NCBI GenBank assembly: GCA_003116995.1
Contig: BDSL01000007.1
Coordinates: 558,001-622,000 of the forward strand
From: Yamagishiella unicocca
Taxonomy: Eukaryota; Chlorophyta; Chlorophyceae; Chlamydomonadales; Volvocaceae
DNA: 64,000 bases
Direction of reading: 5' to 3'
Made by a program: the position numbers and the translations under genes. Positions 1 through 39,797 of this stretch are shown here, in pieces. Each line of letters starts with the position of its first letter. The first letter of the stretch is position 1. The notes beneath the pieces are model-generated. The model was not told the DNA's origin. It did no database searches and saw only the letters and a list, made by a program, of their open reading frames with translations.

Positions 1-58
1 CGATTGAATTTGCCCATTAAAGGTCATGTCCATGCTGCTCCATCCTCGTGCTGCCCAC

Positions 59-2376
59 CTGGTCGCGGCCTCACCCACGGCTGCATTGGTTGGCGCGCAC
101 ATCAGCAGCGCCCGGCCTGGGCGGGATAGGCCGCTGAGCACAGAAAGCATGGCGGCGGTCGTGGAGGTCTTCCCGGTGCCCGGAGGTCCCTGCACCAGGA
201 TGATGTCGGCGCTGCCGGCGGGAGAAGCATCCCCACTGCTTGTGGCCGCCTCAGTGGCTGCGACGTCACCGAGGCGGGCATGAGACAGCGCCGCACGCAC
301 AACCACGTCGCACTGTGAAGGGTTCAGGCGGCGTACGTCATTGCAGTACGAACGTACGGCAGCTCGCAGTTTGGAGACGACCTCGTTGTCGTCTTGGCCG
401 CTGTACGATGGGTTTGCCGACGACGCGGTGGTGCTACCCTCGCTTGCTCCTCGTGGAGGGGGTGGCGGGTGCAGGAGCAGATTCACCAGTGGCGACGGCC
501 TGTCGTTTTCGAAAAACGACCTTAGGCCGTCCCAGGTGCGTTCAGGTGATGCCATGTTGCCCAGGCTTATGATCTTCCACTCGTCGAGCTCCAGCGGGCC
601 TATATTCATGAAAGTGGCAAAGAACGATCCTGGGCCAGGGATGAGATTGCCCAGCAGTGTTTGCCCACATTCATGCAGGCGGTCTTACAGGCGCGCACCC
701 AGATCACATCACTCTCGATAAAGTACTATCATCACCTCGTTTTGCACGGAACTGTTCTGTGATTGCAGGCCCACGATCTGCGCGCGCCCACCAGCAATTC
801 AAATAGACAGGAAAGTCGTCGTTCACGTTGCCGGAAACTAATAGTGTGTATGCTAGGACAGAGCGGGGGATTATGGGTGCGCGTTCGTTGCGTATGCATG
901 TATGCCTCCCTCCCAGCGCACGATACCCAATACCGGTAGCTGTGACTGGGCTCGTTAGTTCCTTTCGTCGCACGCGACCCAGCTAGCTCGCAAATACACC
1001 AAACCACACCCTTCCGCCTAGCTACCCACCCACCGGGGTACTTCAGACAGTCGATGAAGTAACTGTTCTCATCCTCCTGGAAGGCGACTGCGTACGGGGA
1101 CTTCTGATTCTTGTCCCTGTAATCTCCGTAGTCCTCACCATCATTCCGGATAGACCTGACTACCCCCAAGGCATACACGACTTCATGGTGCCGGAAGGAT
1201 TCCAAACTGCGATGCTGCAAAAAGGGGATGTACGAAAGGGCGTTTCGGTTAGGTAGGCGATGCCAGGCCAGGCTGTTTGGGCCCAAGCGACGCCTGTTTT
1301 GTTTAGTGTTGGGCACGCAGTGTAGCTCAGATGTCTGAGCAGTGACCTTATTGGACGGAGAGCGATCACCGGCGATCATCACTGTATTGCCGCCATTGAG
1401 CACAGCGCTGATGGCCGATGTAAACGACTAGATCCAACGGAGCTTGGTGATGGACGGAGACTGCAGCTGGCTGCAGCTGTCAGTGTTTGGCGCCGTTAAA
1501 CTTACAATCGGTTGTGGTAGCTTTGATGTCTCAGCGCCTGCCGCACCCCCCCCCCGCGGATTCTCTTATACCCCCCCTCCTGTCCCAACCCAGTTCTCCA
1601 GCATGCATCTCAAAACTTCTGTTTTCAAACGGGTTTTTTTCGGACATCCACGGGTTTCCCTCGAACCCTCCTGTCTCGTTGCGTAAAACGGTTTTTAAAC
1701 ACCCCCCGCAAGCAAGCAAGAACGTACCTTGCTGTTGGTCACTAGGACCACATCCTTGCGCTTGATGGTAGGCTTCTGTGCTCCCTGGCGCCCGTAACCC
1801 CCGTTCCCAACCAGATCGAACTTCAGCAAGCAGGTCCACGACCCGATATTTTGACTGACAAACGGGCGGTGGGTGAGGCACGCCCACTGCTGGTCGGACA
1901 GCCGTCCAAGGGCCCCACGGGCGCTGCTGCAGAGCTCTTCGGCGACATACGGCAAAAAGCAGGAAGCCCAGGCGCGTTCATCCTGGAAGGTGTCAGGGAT
2001 CCTTTGCATCTACGAGGGTTGAGAGATCAAGCGCTAGTGAGCTCAGAAGGGGGGAGAGAGGTGGTTGGCTACTGCAGTCGGAGCGCAACCGCACGGAGGC
2101 TGCAGTGCATGACGCGTTTTAAGCCGTCACAGTACTTTGAACATGGATGAAACGTGAATAAGCTTATCGTGCGTTCCGGAACGGAAGGGCCGCGGGTAGG
2201 AAACGGAGGCACCTAATGTCTACGAGTTGCCCAGAAAGGCTCACCATTGGCTTGTAGTAATCAGCATCGGTCAATATTCCCAGGCTGTGGAGCCCCCAAG
2301 CCTTGACCACGCCCTCCAATGGTTCATCTATGGATGCAGCGGAATAGCAATCATAAGCTTTGCTCAGGGTCAGCAA
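59..2376 (-). CDS. SEN1/UPF1-like superfamily 1 helicase, 5' part (copy B), partial
   Basis: The gene runs off the left edge. Exons read on the minus strand: (5' limit unclear)-2245, 2009-1728, 1214-1034, 629-59; phases are consistent. Exon 1 encodes a segment ending DADYYKPM, matching the 'W..EDVYDDELYKGQ' start of copy A. Exon 2 has IPDTF and FLPYVAEEL, the N-terminal signature of plant SEN1-like helicases. Exon 3 has VVYALGVV. Exon 4 has Walker A GPPGTGKTSTT followed by CAPTNAAVGEA. All three splice sites fall at the same place and phase as in copy A, so this is a true paralog in head-to-tail tandem with it. It lacks the acidic insert of copy A exon 2. No in-frame ATG was found upstream of exon 1: the frame reaches a stop near 2480. 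A further 5' exon, or decay of the 5' end, is therefore possible. The remaining helicase motifs would lie outside the window. Confidence 0.8.
112..305 (-). other. Near-identical tract shared with 34740-34930 (Walker A region)
   Basis: A stretch of about 83 bases is identical to the equivalent part of copy A exon 4, and about 190 bases are mostly identical. The rest of the two genes has diverged strongly even in protein sequence. The tract encodes the P-loop and the following helix. Confidence 0.75.
1588..1669 (-). repeat. Intronic repeat element, copy 1 (introner-like family)
   Basis: Lies in the intron between exons 2 and 3 of copy B (1215-1727). On the minus strand it carries the family's core blocks: CGAGGGAAACCCGTGGATG, then TTTTGAGATGCATGCTGG, then GAACTGGGTTGGGAC. 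The intron at the same site and phase in copy A (35902-36199) lacks it, so here it was inserted into an existing intron. Confidence 0.7.
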
Positions 2377-2534
2377 TGTCAGCCGCTGCCTTGCAGCTCT
2401 ACGGCACCATCTTACTGAGTGAATTGTTTGGATCTGTGCCCTCCATTGTGGCGAGCGATGCGGGCGATGTGATGTTTCCGCCTAGCAATTGGCCGCGACA
2501 GTGCCACGCACAGTCCGTTCCAGCTTGCCCACCA

Positions 2535-2667
2535 TTAAAAGGCCAACAAGTTCTTCATCTCTCGTTGCATTTCTGGCCGATAGCAGCCGATGATCAGGAT
2601 CTGTCTGAAGCAGTTCAGGACATCAACCCTGTCGAGCGACAAGGACGTAAACACCGAGCACAAGATC
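2535..2667 (-). other. Possible orphan terminal exon, unidentified
   Basis: After a plausible CATAG acceptor, a minus-strand frame reads about 43 residues with a protein-like composition (for example DRVDVLNCFRQILIIG, then CYRPEMQREMKNLLAF) and ends at TAA. No upstream exon could be joined with confidence, and no family was recognised. It could be the 3' exon of a small gene, a transposon fragment or chance. Confidence 0.2.
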
Positions 2668-3149
2668 CTATGGCGTACCGGTAAGTAACATAAGTGCACC
2701 TTTGCAGCTTAAGAATATAAGTGCATAAAAAAGAAAGACTCCACCTTCCGCTGGCCCTGACTGTCGTACAGCACCGCTTAATCAAGCATGCGCGTGCCTG
2801 GCTCGTCCACAACTTGGCTGTAGGAAACATAAAAAGTAAGCAGCAGGCGAATACGTTGAGGCATCGCGCATGATGCGTCAAGGCTTTTAGTAAAATGTCA
2901 CTAGCTTGCATTTTCACCACATATGGCACCATAGGTGCGTAGTGGGGTACCTGGAACCCAACACTGTTTGTAGGAGTTAGGGTGCATGTTGTATACTCTT
3001 AGTACAGGGCCCTGCGTGTACTGACCGTGTTTTCATCTCCCTCACATCTTTCTTGCCCAGCCCCGTGACTCTGTTCCATTTTGAACTTTACATACACATG
3101 CACAGGGCCGTCTCATACACGACAACTTATTGCATCTTGGCGGCGCTCC

Positions 3150-3410
3150 ACTGGTTCGTCGGTTGCTGGTCTTCTAGGTTGGTTGGTGGTTGGCGGTCCC
3201 TGATAGGGGAGCCCCTAGCGCAAATTTCCCCTGGGTGATGGGCTGCTGCTGTTTTAACTCCGGCGGGCTGCTCCGGGCTGTCGGCTGGTGTTGTGGTGGT
3301 TTGCCTTGTTCCGGTGCACGTCTCTCTTTCGTCTCCTTCGTTCAGTGTCAGGCGGCGATGTGCCCAATGGTTCTACCCTCTGCTGGTCTGGAACCCACTG
3401 CAATATTTAC
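3150..3410 (+). repeat. Dispersed repeat family R1, copy 1
   Basis: Shares ordered blocks with 28915-29220, including GGCGGCGCTCCA, a block near GGGAGCC(C)CTA, the TCTCTTTCGTCTCCTTC motif and the terminal GGTCTGGAACCCACTG. Shorter copies lie at 20971-21060 and 39262-39358. It is probably the end of a non-autonomous transposon or an LTR. Confidence 0.6.
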
Positions 3411-4155
3411 TACTACCTTATCGAGGGCTCCAGCCGACGAATAATTTTGTCATGCCCCAGCACCGGCATTAGTCATGGTTTCGGCGCCGCTCCAGTAACG
3501 CAAATCTGAGCGCGACGGTTGGAGTGAAATATCTCGCGTGTGCGTTGTTAGGTAGATACGGCTCGTTGACACTTAGCAACGGACGTCGTCTTGTACTGTC
3601 TGTTAGTCTTCGGCGTTGGACAGTAGCTGGCTAACGATCGGAGCTGAAAGGACAGGGTGCGCACATCGGGCCCACGTAGCCTACACCGCCTTAGCACGGC
3701 GGGATGCCACTCCTGGTATCCTCGGCCGTGCTCAATGTATCCTCTCGCACGAGGCGCCCAGTCATAGACGTATTACGACAGTGGCGGTTGCCCCGCAAGT
3801 AACAGTGCAGCTGTGGGCCGCGAACCCCGAAAGAGGTAGCGACTTGCTGCGTTCACCCGCTAACGTGTCTTCGAACTGGTCAGTTGTAGCCTGAGCGCTA
3901 ACGACAGCGCACGTCCAGTCAGGCCTGGAGTCAGCCAGGAAAGCACGAACTGCATGGCCGTCGGGTCCGTGGCTTTGTAGCAGGCCTTGCGCTTGGGGAA
4001 ACGCGGAATCCAACAAAGGCATTGCTGTGTCCTGTCCACGCCGTCTATAACAGCCCCGCACAGCCCTGTCCATGCTGTCTACAAAAGCCCCGCACACCCC
4101 GTGTTCACGCGGGTGCGAGAAGTGAAAGCTCCCCCACGGCGTGTTGCCTGCGCAC

Positions 4156-5320
4156 TGCTGTGTGTGGCCTGCTGCGCGTTGCGATGTGTGGCCTGCTGCG
4201 CGTTGCGATGTGTGGCCTCCTGCGCACTGCGATGCGTGGCCTGCTGCGCGCTGCGATGCGTGGCCTGCTGCGCACTGCGATGTGTGGCCTGCTGCGCACT
4301 GCGATGTGTGGCCTGCTGCGCGCTGCGATGCGTGGCCTGCTGCACGCTGCGATGCGTGGCCTGCTGCGCACTGCGATGTGTGGCCTGCTGCGCACTGCGA
4401 TGCGTGGCCTGCTGCGCGCTGCGATGCGTGGCCTGCTGCGCGCTGCGATGCGTGGCCTGCTGCGCACTGCGATGCGTGGCCTGCTGCGCGCTGCGATGCG
4501 TGGCCTGCTGCGCGCTGCGATGCGGGGCCTGCTGCGCGCTGCGATGCGTGGCCTGCTGCGCGCTGCGATGCGTGGCCTGCTGCGCACTGCGATGTGTGGC
4601 CTGCTGCGCGCTGCGATGCGTGGCCTGCTGCGCACTGCGATGTGTGGCCTGCTGCGCGCTGCGATGTGTGGCCTCCTGCGCACTGCGATGTGTGGCCTGC
4701 TGCGCGCTGCGATGCGTGGCCTGCTGCACGCTGCGATGCGTGGCCTGCTGCGCACTGCGATGTGTGGCCTGCTGCGCACTGCGACGCGTGGCCTGCTGCG
4801 CGCTGCGATGCGTGGCCTGCTGCGCACTGCGATGTGTGGCCTGCTGCGCGCTGCGATGCGTGGCCTGCTGCGCACTGCGATGTGTGGCCTGCTGCGCGCT
4901 GCGATGTGTGGCCTCCTGCGCACTGCGATGTGTGGCCTGCTGCGCGCTGCGATGCGTGGCCTGCTGCACGCTGCGATGCGTGGCCTGCTGCGCACTGCGA
5001 TGTGTGGCCTGCTGCGCACTGCGATGCGTGGCCTGCTGCGCGCTGCGATGCGTGGCCTGCTGCGCGCTGCGATGCGTGGCCTGCTGCGCGCTGCGATGCG
5101 TGGCCTGCTGCGCACTGCGATGCGTGGCCTGCTGTGCGCTGCGATGCGTGGCCTGCTGCGCGCTGCGATGCGTGGCCTGCTGCGCGCTGCGATGCGTGGC
5201 CTGCTGCGCGCTGCGATGCGTGGCCTGCTGCGCACTGCGATGTGTGGCCTGCTGCGCGCTGCGATGCGTGGCCTGCTGCGCACTGCGATGTGTGGCCTGC
5301 TGCGCGCTGTGATGTGTGGT
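4156..5320. repeat. 24-bp minisatellite, about 48 copies
   Basis: Tandem units of the form TGGCCTGCTGCGCRCTGCGA plus TGYG are repeated for nearly 1.2 kb. Variation is limited to a few positions (TGCGCA/TGCGCG, GATGTG/GATGCG, CTGC/CTCC). Higher-order blocks are visible: the segment around 4620-4790 recurs around 4860-5030. The unit length is a multiple of three and most frames lack stops, so long artificial ORFs appear on both strands. Confidence 0.95.
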
Positions 5321-8300
5321 GCGGCGCGCTCTCTCCCCACACTCTGTGCGTGCTGCCCTCCTCTACCGACGTCCCTTTCGCCCCCCCGTACTTCCACTTA
5401 TCTATGCCGTCCCCTTCCTATCCCTATAGTGTTGTACGTTAATTGTGAAAAGCAAAAGTATGGAGAGTAAGGCGAGTGGTTGTTGTAACGGTTGTAACGG
5501 TAAGGCGAGTGGTGTGGCATCGCCAGGAAGCCCCCCTGCCTGGGGGTGTTACAGGTGTAACCCCGGCGGCGCTGGGCAGTACCACTGTATAAGGGCCTTA
5601 CTTCGCGGGCGATCGGCCGGCAGGGACAGCCGCGGCACGGTATGACACCCATTACGTTTTCCTCATCCCCCGACGGCAGCACGCGCGTGTGGCCCTTTCC
5701 CATGTGCGCATGATTCGACAGAGGGTCAGCTTGCGTACCCGACATTGGTGTTTGATATAACTGCCCTTTGAGGGGTCATAACGGACAGTCAGCAGGCCGA
5801 CTGCTGCCGCCAGCTGCTCACCTCAGCCCACATAACCGACAGGGGTTGAGGGGTCACGACGGATAATCAGGCCGACTGCTGCCCCTCTTCCCCCGCTGTG
5901 GTCGACCCCACGTGCATGGCCACAAGCTGAAGAACACCACCCCATCCAATAACTGACATCGCCGAGCGGGCAGACAGGCAAGGCGCCGCGCCCAGTGCCC
6001 CCGGCCCCGCCCGTGGTGCGCTCGTTGCCTCCTGCACACGCCCCGTGCCTTTCCGTATCTGCGCCCACTGGGCTCTCCTGAATACCACCGGCTGCTGCTG
6101 CGTCGCTTTTAGCGCGGGCGCCCCAGCTGCCGCGGCCATGGAGCGGCCCGCGGTGCCGGGCGAGCGTGGTGACGATTGGAGAGGTCTATTTTTGTGTTAA
6201 GCTATCCGTAAAGAACGTTTTGCGCACCAGGGCGTGTGCGCGGGAGCTGCAAAGTGGTCTGGTGCGGGGCAAAGCAGTTTCCACTGCCAGGCCGCGATAA
6301 TCCTGTAGACAGTCAAACAGGTGCTGGCTTCCGCTGTGCGTGTTTTATGAGTGTGGGCGAACGGTCCTAATGGTCGGGCAATGGTGAAGGGCCTAACAAA
6401 TCAAAACAAAGGAATTCCTCCTTCCGTACGCCCGCGTACGCCTAAGATCGGCCGGTGCCAGACTTCGGCCATTTCGGCCAAATCGCGCTAGAGCTAGATA
6501 GGCTTGTGCGCGCCAGGGTTTACGTAGCCTTATATAATGGATAAACAATATTAGGGGGTCGACCGTGAGTAGTGAGGCCGCCGGGACGCGGTGGGGCTGG
6601 CTCCAAATATTCCTGAAGCTCCCACGCTCGGCCATCGTACCAGTTTGAATTAGTGTGGCGCGAATCCGCGCGGCCGCATGAGGTGCCGACGGGACATCTC
6701 CCAATCCTGTAACAGCACCTGCCTCTCTGCGCCACCATACTACCCCGCGCCAGCGGCTCTTTCCCGCCGCTAATCAGTGCAAGCCTCCTTGACACGCACT
6801 CCCTAGTCGCTAATCAGTGCAAGCCTCCTTGACACACACTCCCTCATCACCCGACGGGTCAAGGTTCACCCCGGCCGCTACCTCCCGACCCCACACGGCC
6901 ACGCCTAGCCCCTGACCATGTCCGCCACCCCCACCCGCCGTCTCACCCCGGCCCCACTAACGCCGCCATGTGAAACTGTCGCTCCCATGCCTGCATCGTA
7001 CCCGCGGCCCGCCCGGGCACTCACAGACCCAATCGGTGTGGTTGGCGCCGCTCGTCACAGATGGGCCTCGGACCTAACAGCCACCACTGGGACCACACAG
7101 GTGCCATCAGACCACTCCTCCGCCACCTTACATTCCACCTGCGACCTGCCCCACTAGTGCGAATGGGGGGGACGCACAACAACGGTCGAGGCTGCCCCAC
7201 CGGCGCTGCAGGATCAGCTGTGGGGCCCACTGTGCCGGATCCTGTCCTGTGAGCATTGTAGTACCCGGCTCCCGACCTGAGCGGCCGAACTCACCAGCAC
7301 GCATCCTGGCCTGCCCCACTGGGGTTCTCCATCCTGAGCGCATCAAGGAACACCTGGGCCTCCACCAGGCACTGGCTTGTACCCTGGACCGCCTTGTCCC
7401 AGGACCCCTGCCTCACAGCACCAGCCCCACCAAACGACTGGGCAGTGGTGTGGCCACCACCTCAGCGCCTTGACATGATCTTGCCTAACCCCCGCACCAT
7501 GTGGTGCATTCCCACCGCCGCCGCCTTCCAACTCGACTAATAGTGCTGCGAACCCCTCCAACTTCTCTTGCGACCTTTCATGAACTTGTTAGGCCGCGTC
7601 CACCAGGTGCCCTAGGGATCGCAGCCTCGGGGTTGGGATCAGCCGGCCCTTCTTGAAGCGGAGCGTAACCCTTAAGGTGCTGAGAAGCAGGGCCCAGATG
7701 TGGCCCAGAGACTCCGCCCGCCCCTGTGCGCTGGCTACCCCGCCCCACGCCGTCCATCAGATACGTCAATCTCACCCCGTGCACTCCGAGCAGACGGAAC
7801 ACTTCTAACTTCAGGGCCGTGTATAGGCGTCACACCAGAGCGATGTCGAAGGGCATGTGGGGCCAAAGAAATGCTTCCCCATCATTTGAACGCTAGTGCA
7901 ACTCGAAGCCAGTATCGCAGGCTGCCAGTATCCCAAGCACCCTCAAACCGTTGACCACAACCGGTGGCTCGCACCACCTACCCCTGGATTGCCTCCTCCA
8001 TTGAGTTCTGTGGTCACCAACCCCCCGCGCTCCTCGGCGCTACAGTGGTTGGGTAACGAAAATGCGATGGGACTCCCAACCCTGCAGTAGGGTGTCCGGG
8101 TCTCCTTGTGGCTGCACCACGCTGACATCTGTCGGACACTCTGGGTCTCGTCTCACTTATGCGGGGCCGACTCATACCCTGGGCCATATACCCCTTAAAT
8201 CTAGTGGCACACCTTCGCAAACCGTCCTGAGCCCGCCTTTGCCCGGTTCAGCACTCTTCCCATTGCCCGCTAGCGCCAACAATGTTCCCAGTTGCGCGCG

Positions 8301-8954
8301 TGCTTCTGCAGCCTGCCTTACTGGACCTGGTCGGGATTCGGGCATAGGGCTTCCAGCTGAGCCTCAAACTCCTCATCAGTTGTTTCCTCGCCGGTCTCGG
8401 GTGCCTTAGGTTCTACATGTGCGACCGCGCCCCTTGTAGTAGTTGATCATACCGGCTGCCCCAGCTCCCTCCAGTTCCGAGCTCGACGATGCAACGGACA
8501 GGTGAGGCAACAGACGAGTGCCGTAGTGCGCCTACTCCCCCCAGGGGGCAGGGCTAATGGACAGGCCTGGTGAGCACGGGTTGTTTACAGGTGGAGGGGT
8601 CCCTGGGCCGCCCGAGCGCTTCCCTCGGTGGACACCCATCTGTCATATCCATCTCCTCCCCCTCGGACCGAGCTGGTCTGACTCCGCCTCCGAGTCCACC
8701 TCAGACTCCTTGCCTACCGCTCGCTCCTGCTCGTCTGCCCCGACCCACCCTCACGGGGTCCTCCATACGACCCGCCGGTGCCCGCAAGGGAGACCACCGG
8801 CGCACAGCCCACCGGGCTACGATCAAGGCACAGCCCACTGGGCTACGATCAAGGCACAGCCCACTGGGCTACGATCAAGGCACAGCCCACCGGGCTACGA
8901 GCATTCGCGATACTCATGCGAATCCTAGTGCGGGGTCCATTCTACTGCCTTCCG
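5321..8954. other. Intergenic region with decayed coding-like segments
   Basis: No intact gene was found. A 38-bp segment is duplicated in tandem at about 6765-6840. A minus-strand frame at about 8310-8440 reads an acidic stretch (PETGEETTDEEFEAQLEAL) that resembles a broken gag-like or retroelement protein, with frame changes on both sides. A 26-bp repeat lies at 8805-8900. Confidence 0.45.
8805..8900. repeat. 26-bp tandem repeat, about 3.5 copies
   Basis: Units of GGGCTACGATCAAGGC followed by ACAGCCCACY are contiguous with no spacers, so this is not a CRISPR array. Confidence 0.9.
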
Positions 8955-8959
8955 TTACA
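8955..8959 (-). terminator. Candidate TGTAA polyadenylation signal of the giant helicase gene
   Basis: TGTAA on the minus strand lies about 142 bases past the stop codon at 9101. TGTAA is the usual polyadenylation signal in volvocine algae. A pentamer is weak evidence alone. Confidence 0.3.
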
Positions 8960-9100
8960 ACAACCCGGCTCACTAAGCGGGCCTTATCCATGTACGGTCG
9001 CTCGGCCTTGGAAGCTCCCCTTTATTGCGGGCCCTATGCAAGTACCAGCACTTCAGAAAACTCCAGCAGCAGCTAGCTGCTGCTGGATGTGAGTCCCATC

Positions 9101-37493
<28,393 letters not shown>

Positions 37494-39797
37494 TCCCCTT
37501 GCGGACTAAGTTGCGGACCGCATGTGATCAGCTATTGTTCTGAGGCCCGAAAGGTAAGGCAGAATCAGAAGCAGCAAGCAGGGCCTTGAAGGTTGGCCGC
37601 CATTCCTAGGTATTGAAACAGATACGGAGCCCAAGAATGGAGATGTGTATCCAAGCTTGCGGTCTTGTGTGGAGATCGCACCGCTTGCGAATGGTCCAAC
37701 TGACGATCAATCTATTGGGCGCGATCGGGCGCCTCAGTAGGCACGCTTTTTTATAAGGTCTGTATAGTAGTCGTGTATGTGATGGACAAACAGCGCATGC
37801 GGCCGAATCATTCAGTGAAGCTGAACCGAACGTAGCTTAATCAGGCCGCACGATTCGATTCCCCTCCCTGGAGCGGGTGAAACGGCAGAGGCAATTAGTG
37901 CACAAGCATAACTTTGCTATTTCACCGCGAACTTGTCCTGATTTGCCCGTGCCTTTTGCGCAAGTGGTTCCCATAAACATGTATTTGCACTTTCGGTTTG
38001 CACGCGTCATTATAACGAACCCTATTTGTGAACTGGTGGCTTGCTTGGGCCCAAATCCACACTTTCCAGGACGCTTCATTCTATGTACGCTTTGTATCTT
38101 CCTCTGGTCCCGGACGATCGTTGTGGGAGAGCGAAATCATTCACTCAGCAAACAACTGCTGCCTAACTACTTCCTTTCTTTATATGCATGTCATTTGTTT
38201 TATTCCCTTCGGGTCGCCGGCGGTTCTGAACTTTGCGAAGAAAGTCTCTCCTGCTGTCGCTAGGCTTACTATTGGCACCCTTGAAACTAACTGCATCTGA
38301 GCTGACCTGAGTTCGCACCACCAGCACGCAGAATGCGCATTTTATACGAGGGAGCCAGTTGGCTTACATGCCGTGTTACCTTGTTCCTGCAAGTGGCGTA
38401 CGCCCCGAAACCACAAGTAGCGAATGGAAGGAGCAAGGGTCATGACGTGGGGCATTTCCTGTGCCGAGCGAGGTCGCGGGGTCGTGAGTGCCTTCAGGTG
38501 CCTCCCCTGCATGGAATACCCTACCTCGCCGGAGGATCGACGCGTACACGCAATACCGGTGGGCTGCGACTGGCTGCGCGTTGGAAACCTCCGTCTCCGA
38601 GTCTTCAGGAGTTATAAACGTACCCGCCCTATCTACGGCACGCGAGTGCCCTAAATACGGGTATGCTTCCAGCTGGCGTTAGTTTGCGCCTAGACACGCT
38701 GCGAGCCGACTGGGTAGCGCGTCAGTACCTACACAGCCCCCGTCAGGCCCCTCCAACTACAATGTTCCCGTTCGCACGTGTCCCCATGGACACCACTCAA
38801 GGCTGGCGGCGAGTGCGAGGGCGCAAGCCGCCATGACTCGCGCGCTACCATCGCGACTACCATCAGTCGCGACGGGCTACCTGTGCCAGCGGCGGTGGCA
38901 TGGACTCGCGCGCCCACTGGGAAACTCCCGCCACTTCCATCTGCCTGGTTGCTGGTACACCTGATCCTTCTGGACCAGGCAAGACCACTGCAACCTGCTC
39001 ACAAGCCACCTGCGGACACCCTTACGACCTCCCCTCGTTAACTGGCTCCCTCATTCACTCGGACCGCGTCGCTGTCGTAAAGAGAAAACCTCCCCGCGTC
39101 AGTTCTTCTGGCAACTTGCTGGCATCAATAGCTGCAGTGTTGGATGGTCGCACGACCCAATACAAGCTACAAGCTACAACGTAAATCGCCCAACCCTGTC
39201 GTACTCATCCACCTATCTTAACTGCAATCCGTGTACAACACCATCCAGCGCTACACGGGTGCACGTAGCTCGCGGTACGCGATTAGCTCAGGGCAGGTTA
39301 TTACGTAAGCTCGACCGATGGCTCTACCATCTGGTCTGGAGCCCACTGTGACAATTACCTGCTACGTCAGCAGCCCGGGACGCTTGGCCGTCGTCCACCA
39401 TTGCCGCCTCTAAAGGCAGCAGTACGGCCAGCCGTGTGCAATTTGCGTGGATTGCGTACACCGTCACACCGCCACCACTGCCGTGCCAATCGGTCCTTTC
39501 CTGCCATCATACCTTGAGACACTCCGCTACGCCCGCATCTGCTGCTGCTACACATTGCGTGCGTCAGCGAAGAACGATTATTGAACAGGCTGCCTGTGTA
39601 CAGGCGCTCGGAAGCGTCGACGGGCCGCCATGTCCATTCCATCGAGTCGTAATCGGCTGGAGCGAGTTGCCTGTTAACAAGTAACCCACGCGAATGCCCA
39701 GTCACCCGCTTTCCCCACCGCTCTGGTGTCTCCGCGCTTCTTGCTACCGCACCGTCACCTGCGCCACTCGCACACGAAATGCAGCCCTGCACAGCCA
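37494..39797. other. Intergenic region between the giant helicase gene and DNAJC11
   Basis: Both flanking genes are on the minus strand, so this holds the promoter of the giant gene and the 3' end of DNAJC11. No gene is recognised. An R1 repeat copy lies at 39262-39358. The part from 38.3 to 39.3 kb has a GC-rich, transposon-like texture without an intact frame. Confidence 0.5.
39262..39358 (+). repeat. Dispersed repeat family R1, copy 4, with tRNA-like boxes
   Basis: Reads GATTAGCTCAGGGCAGG, resembling a pol III A box, then GGCTCTACCATCTGG and GGTCTGGAGCCCACTG, resembling a B box region. The terminal block is shared with the three other R1 copies. Confidence 0.5.

Larger units (their letters stand above)
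2377..4155. other. Intergenic region upstream of copy B
   Basis: No gene is recognised. It holds a possible orphan exon at 2535-2667 and a dispersed-repeat copy at about 3150-3410. The remainder, 3.4-4.1 kb, shows no recognisable coding or repeat structure apart from open frames continuing from the adjacent minisatellite. Confidence 0.5.

Noticed and set aside
3762..5470. Several 300-530-codon ORFs on both strands over the minisatellite
   Set aside because: They are translations of the 24-bp repeat, whose unit is a multiple of three and lacks stops in most frames; none has a conserved flank.
8805..8900. Possible CRISPR-like array
   Set aside because: The repeats are contiguous with no unique spacers, and the genome is eukaryotic.
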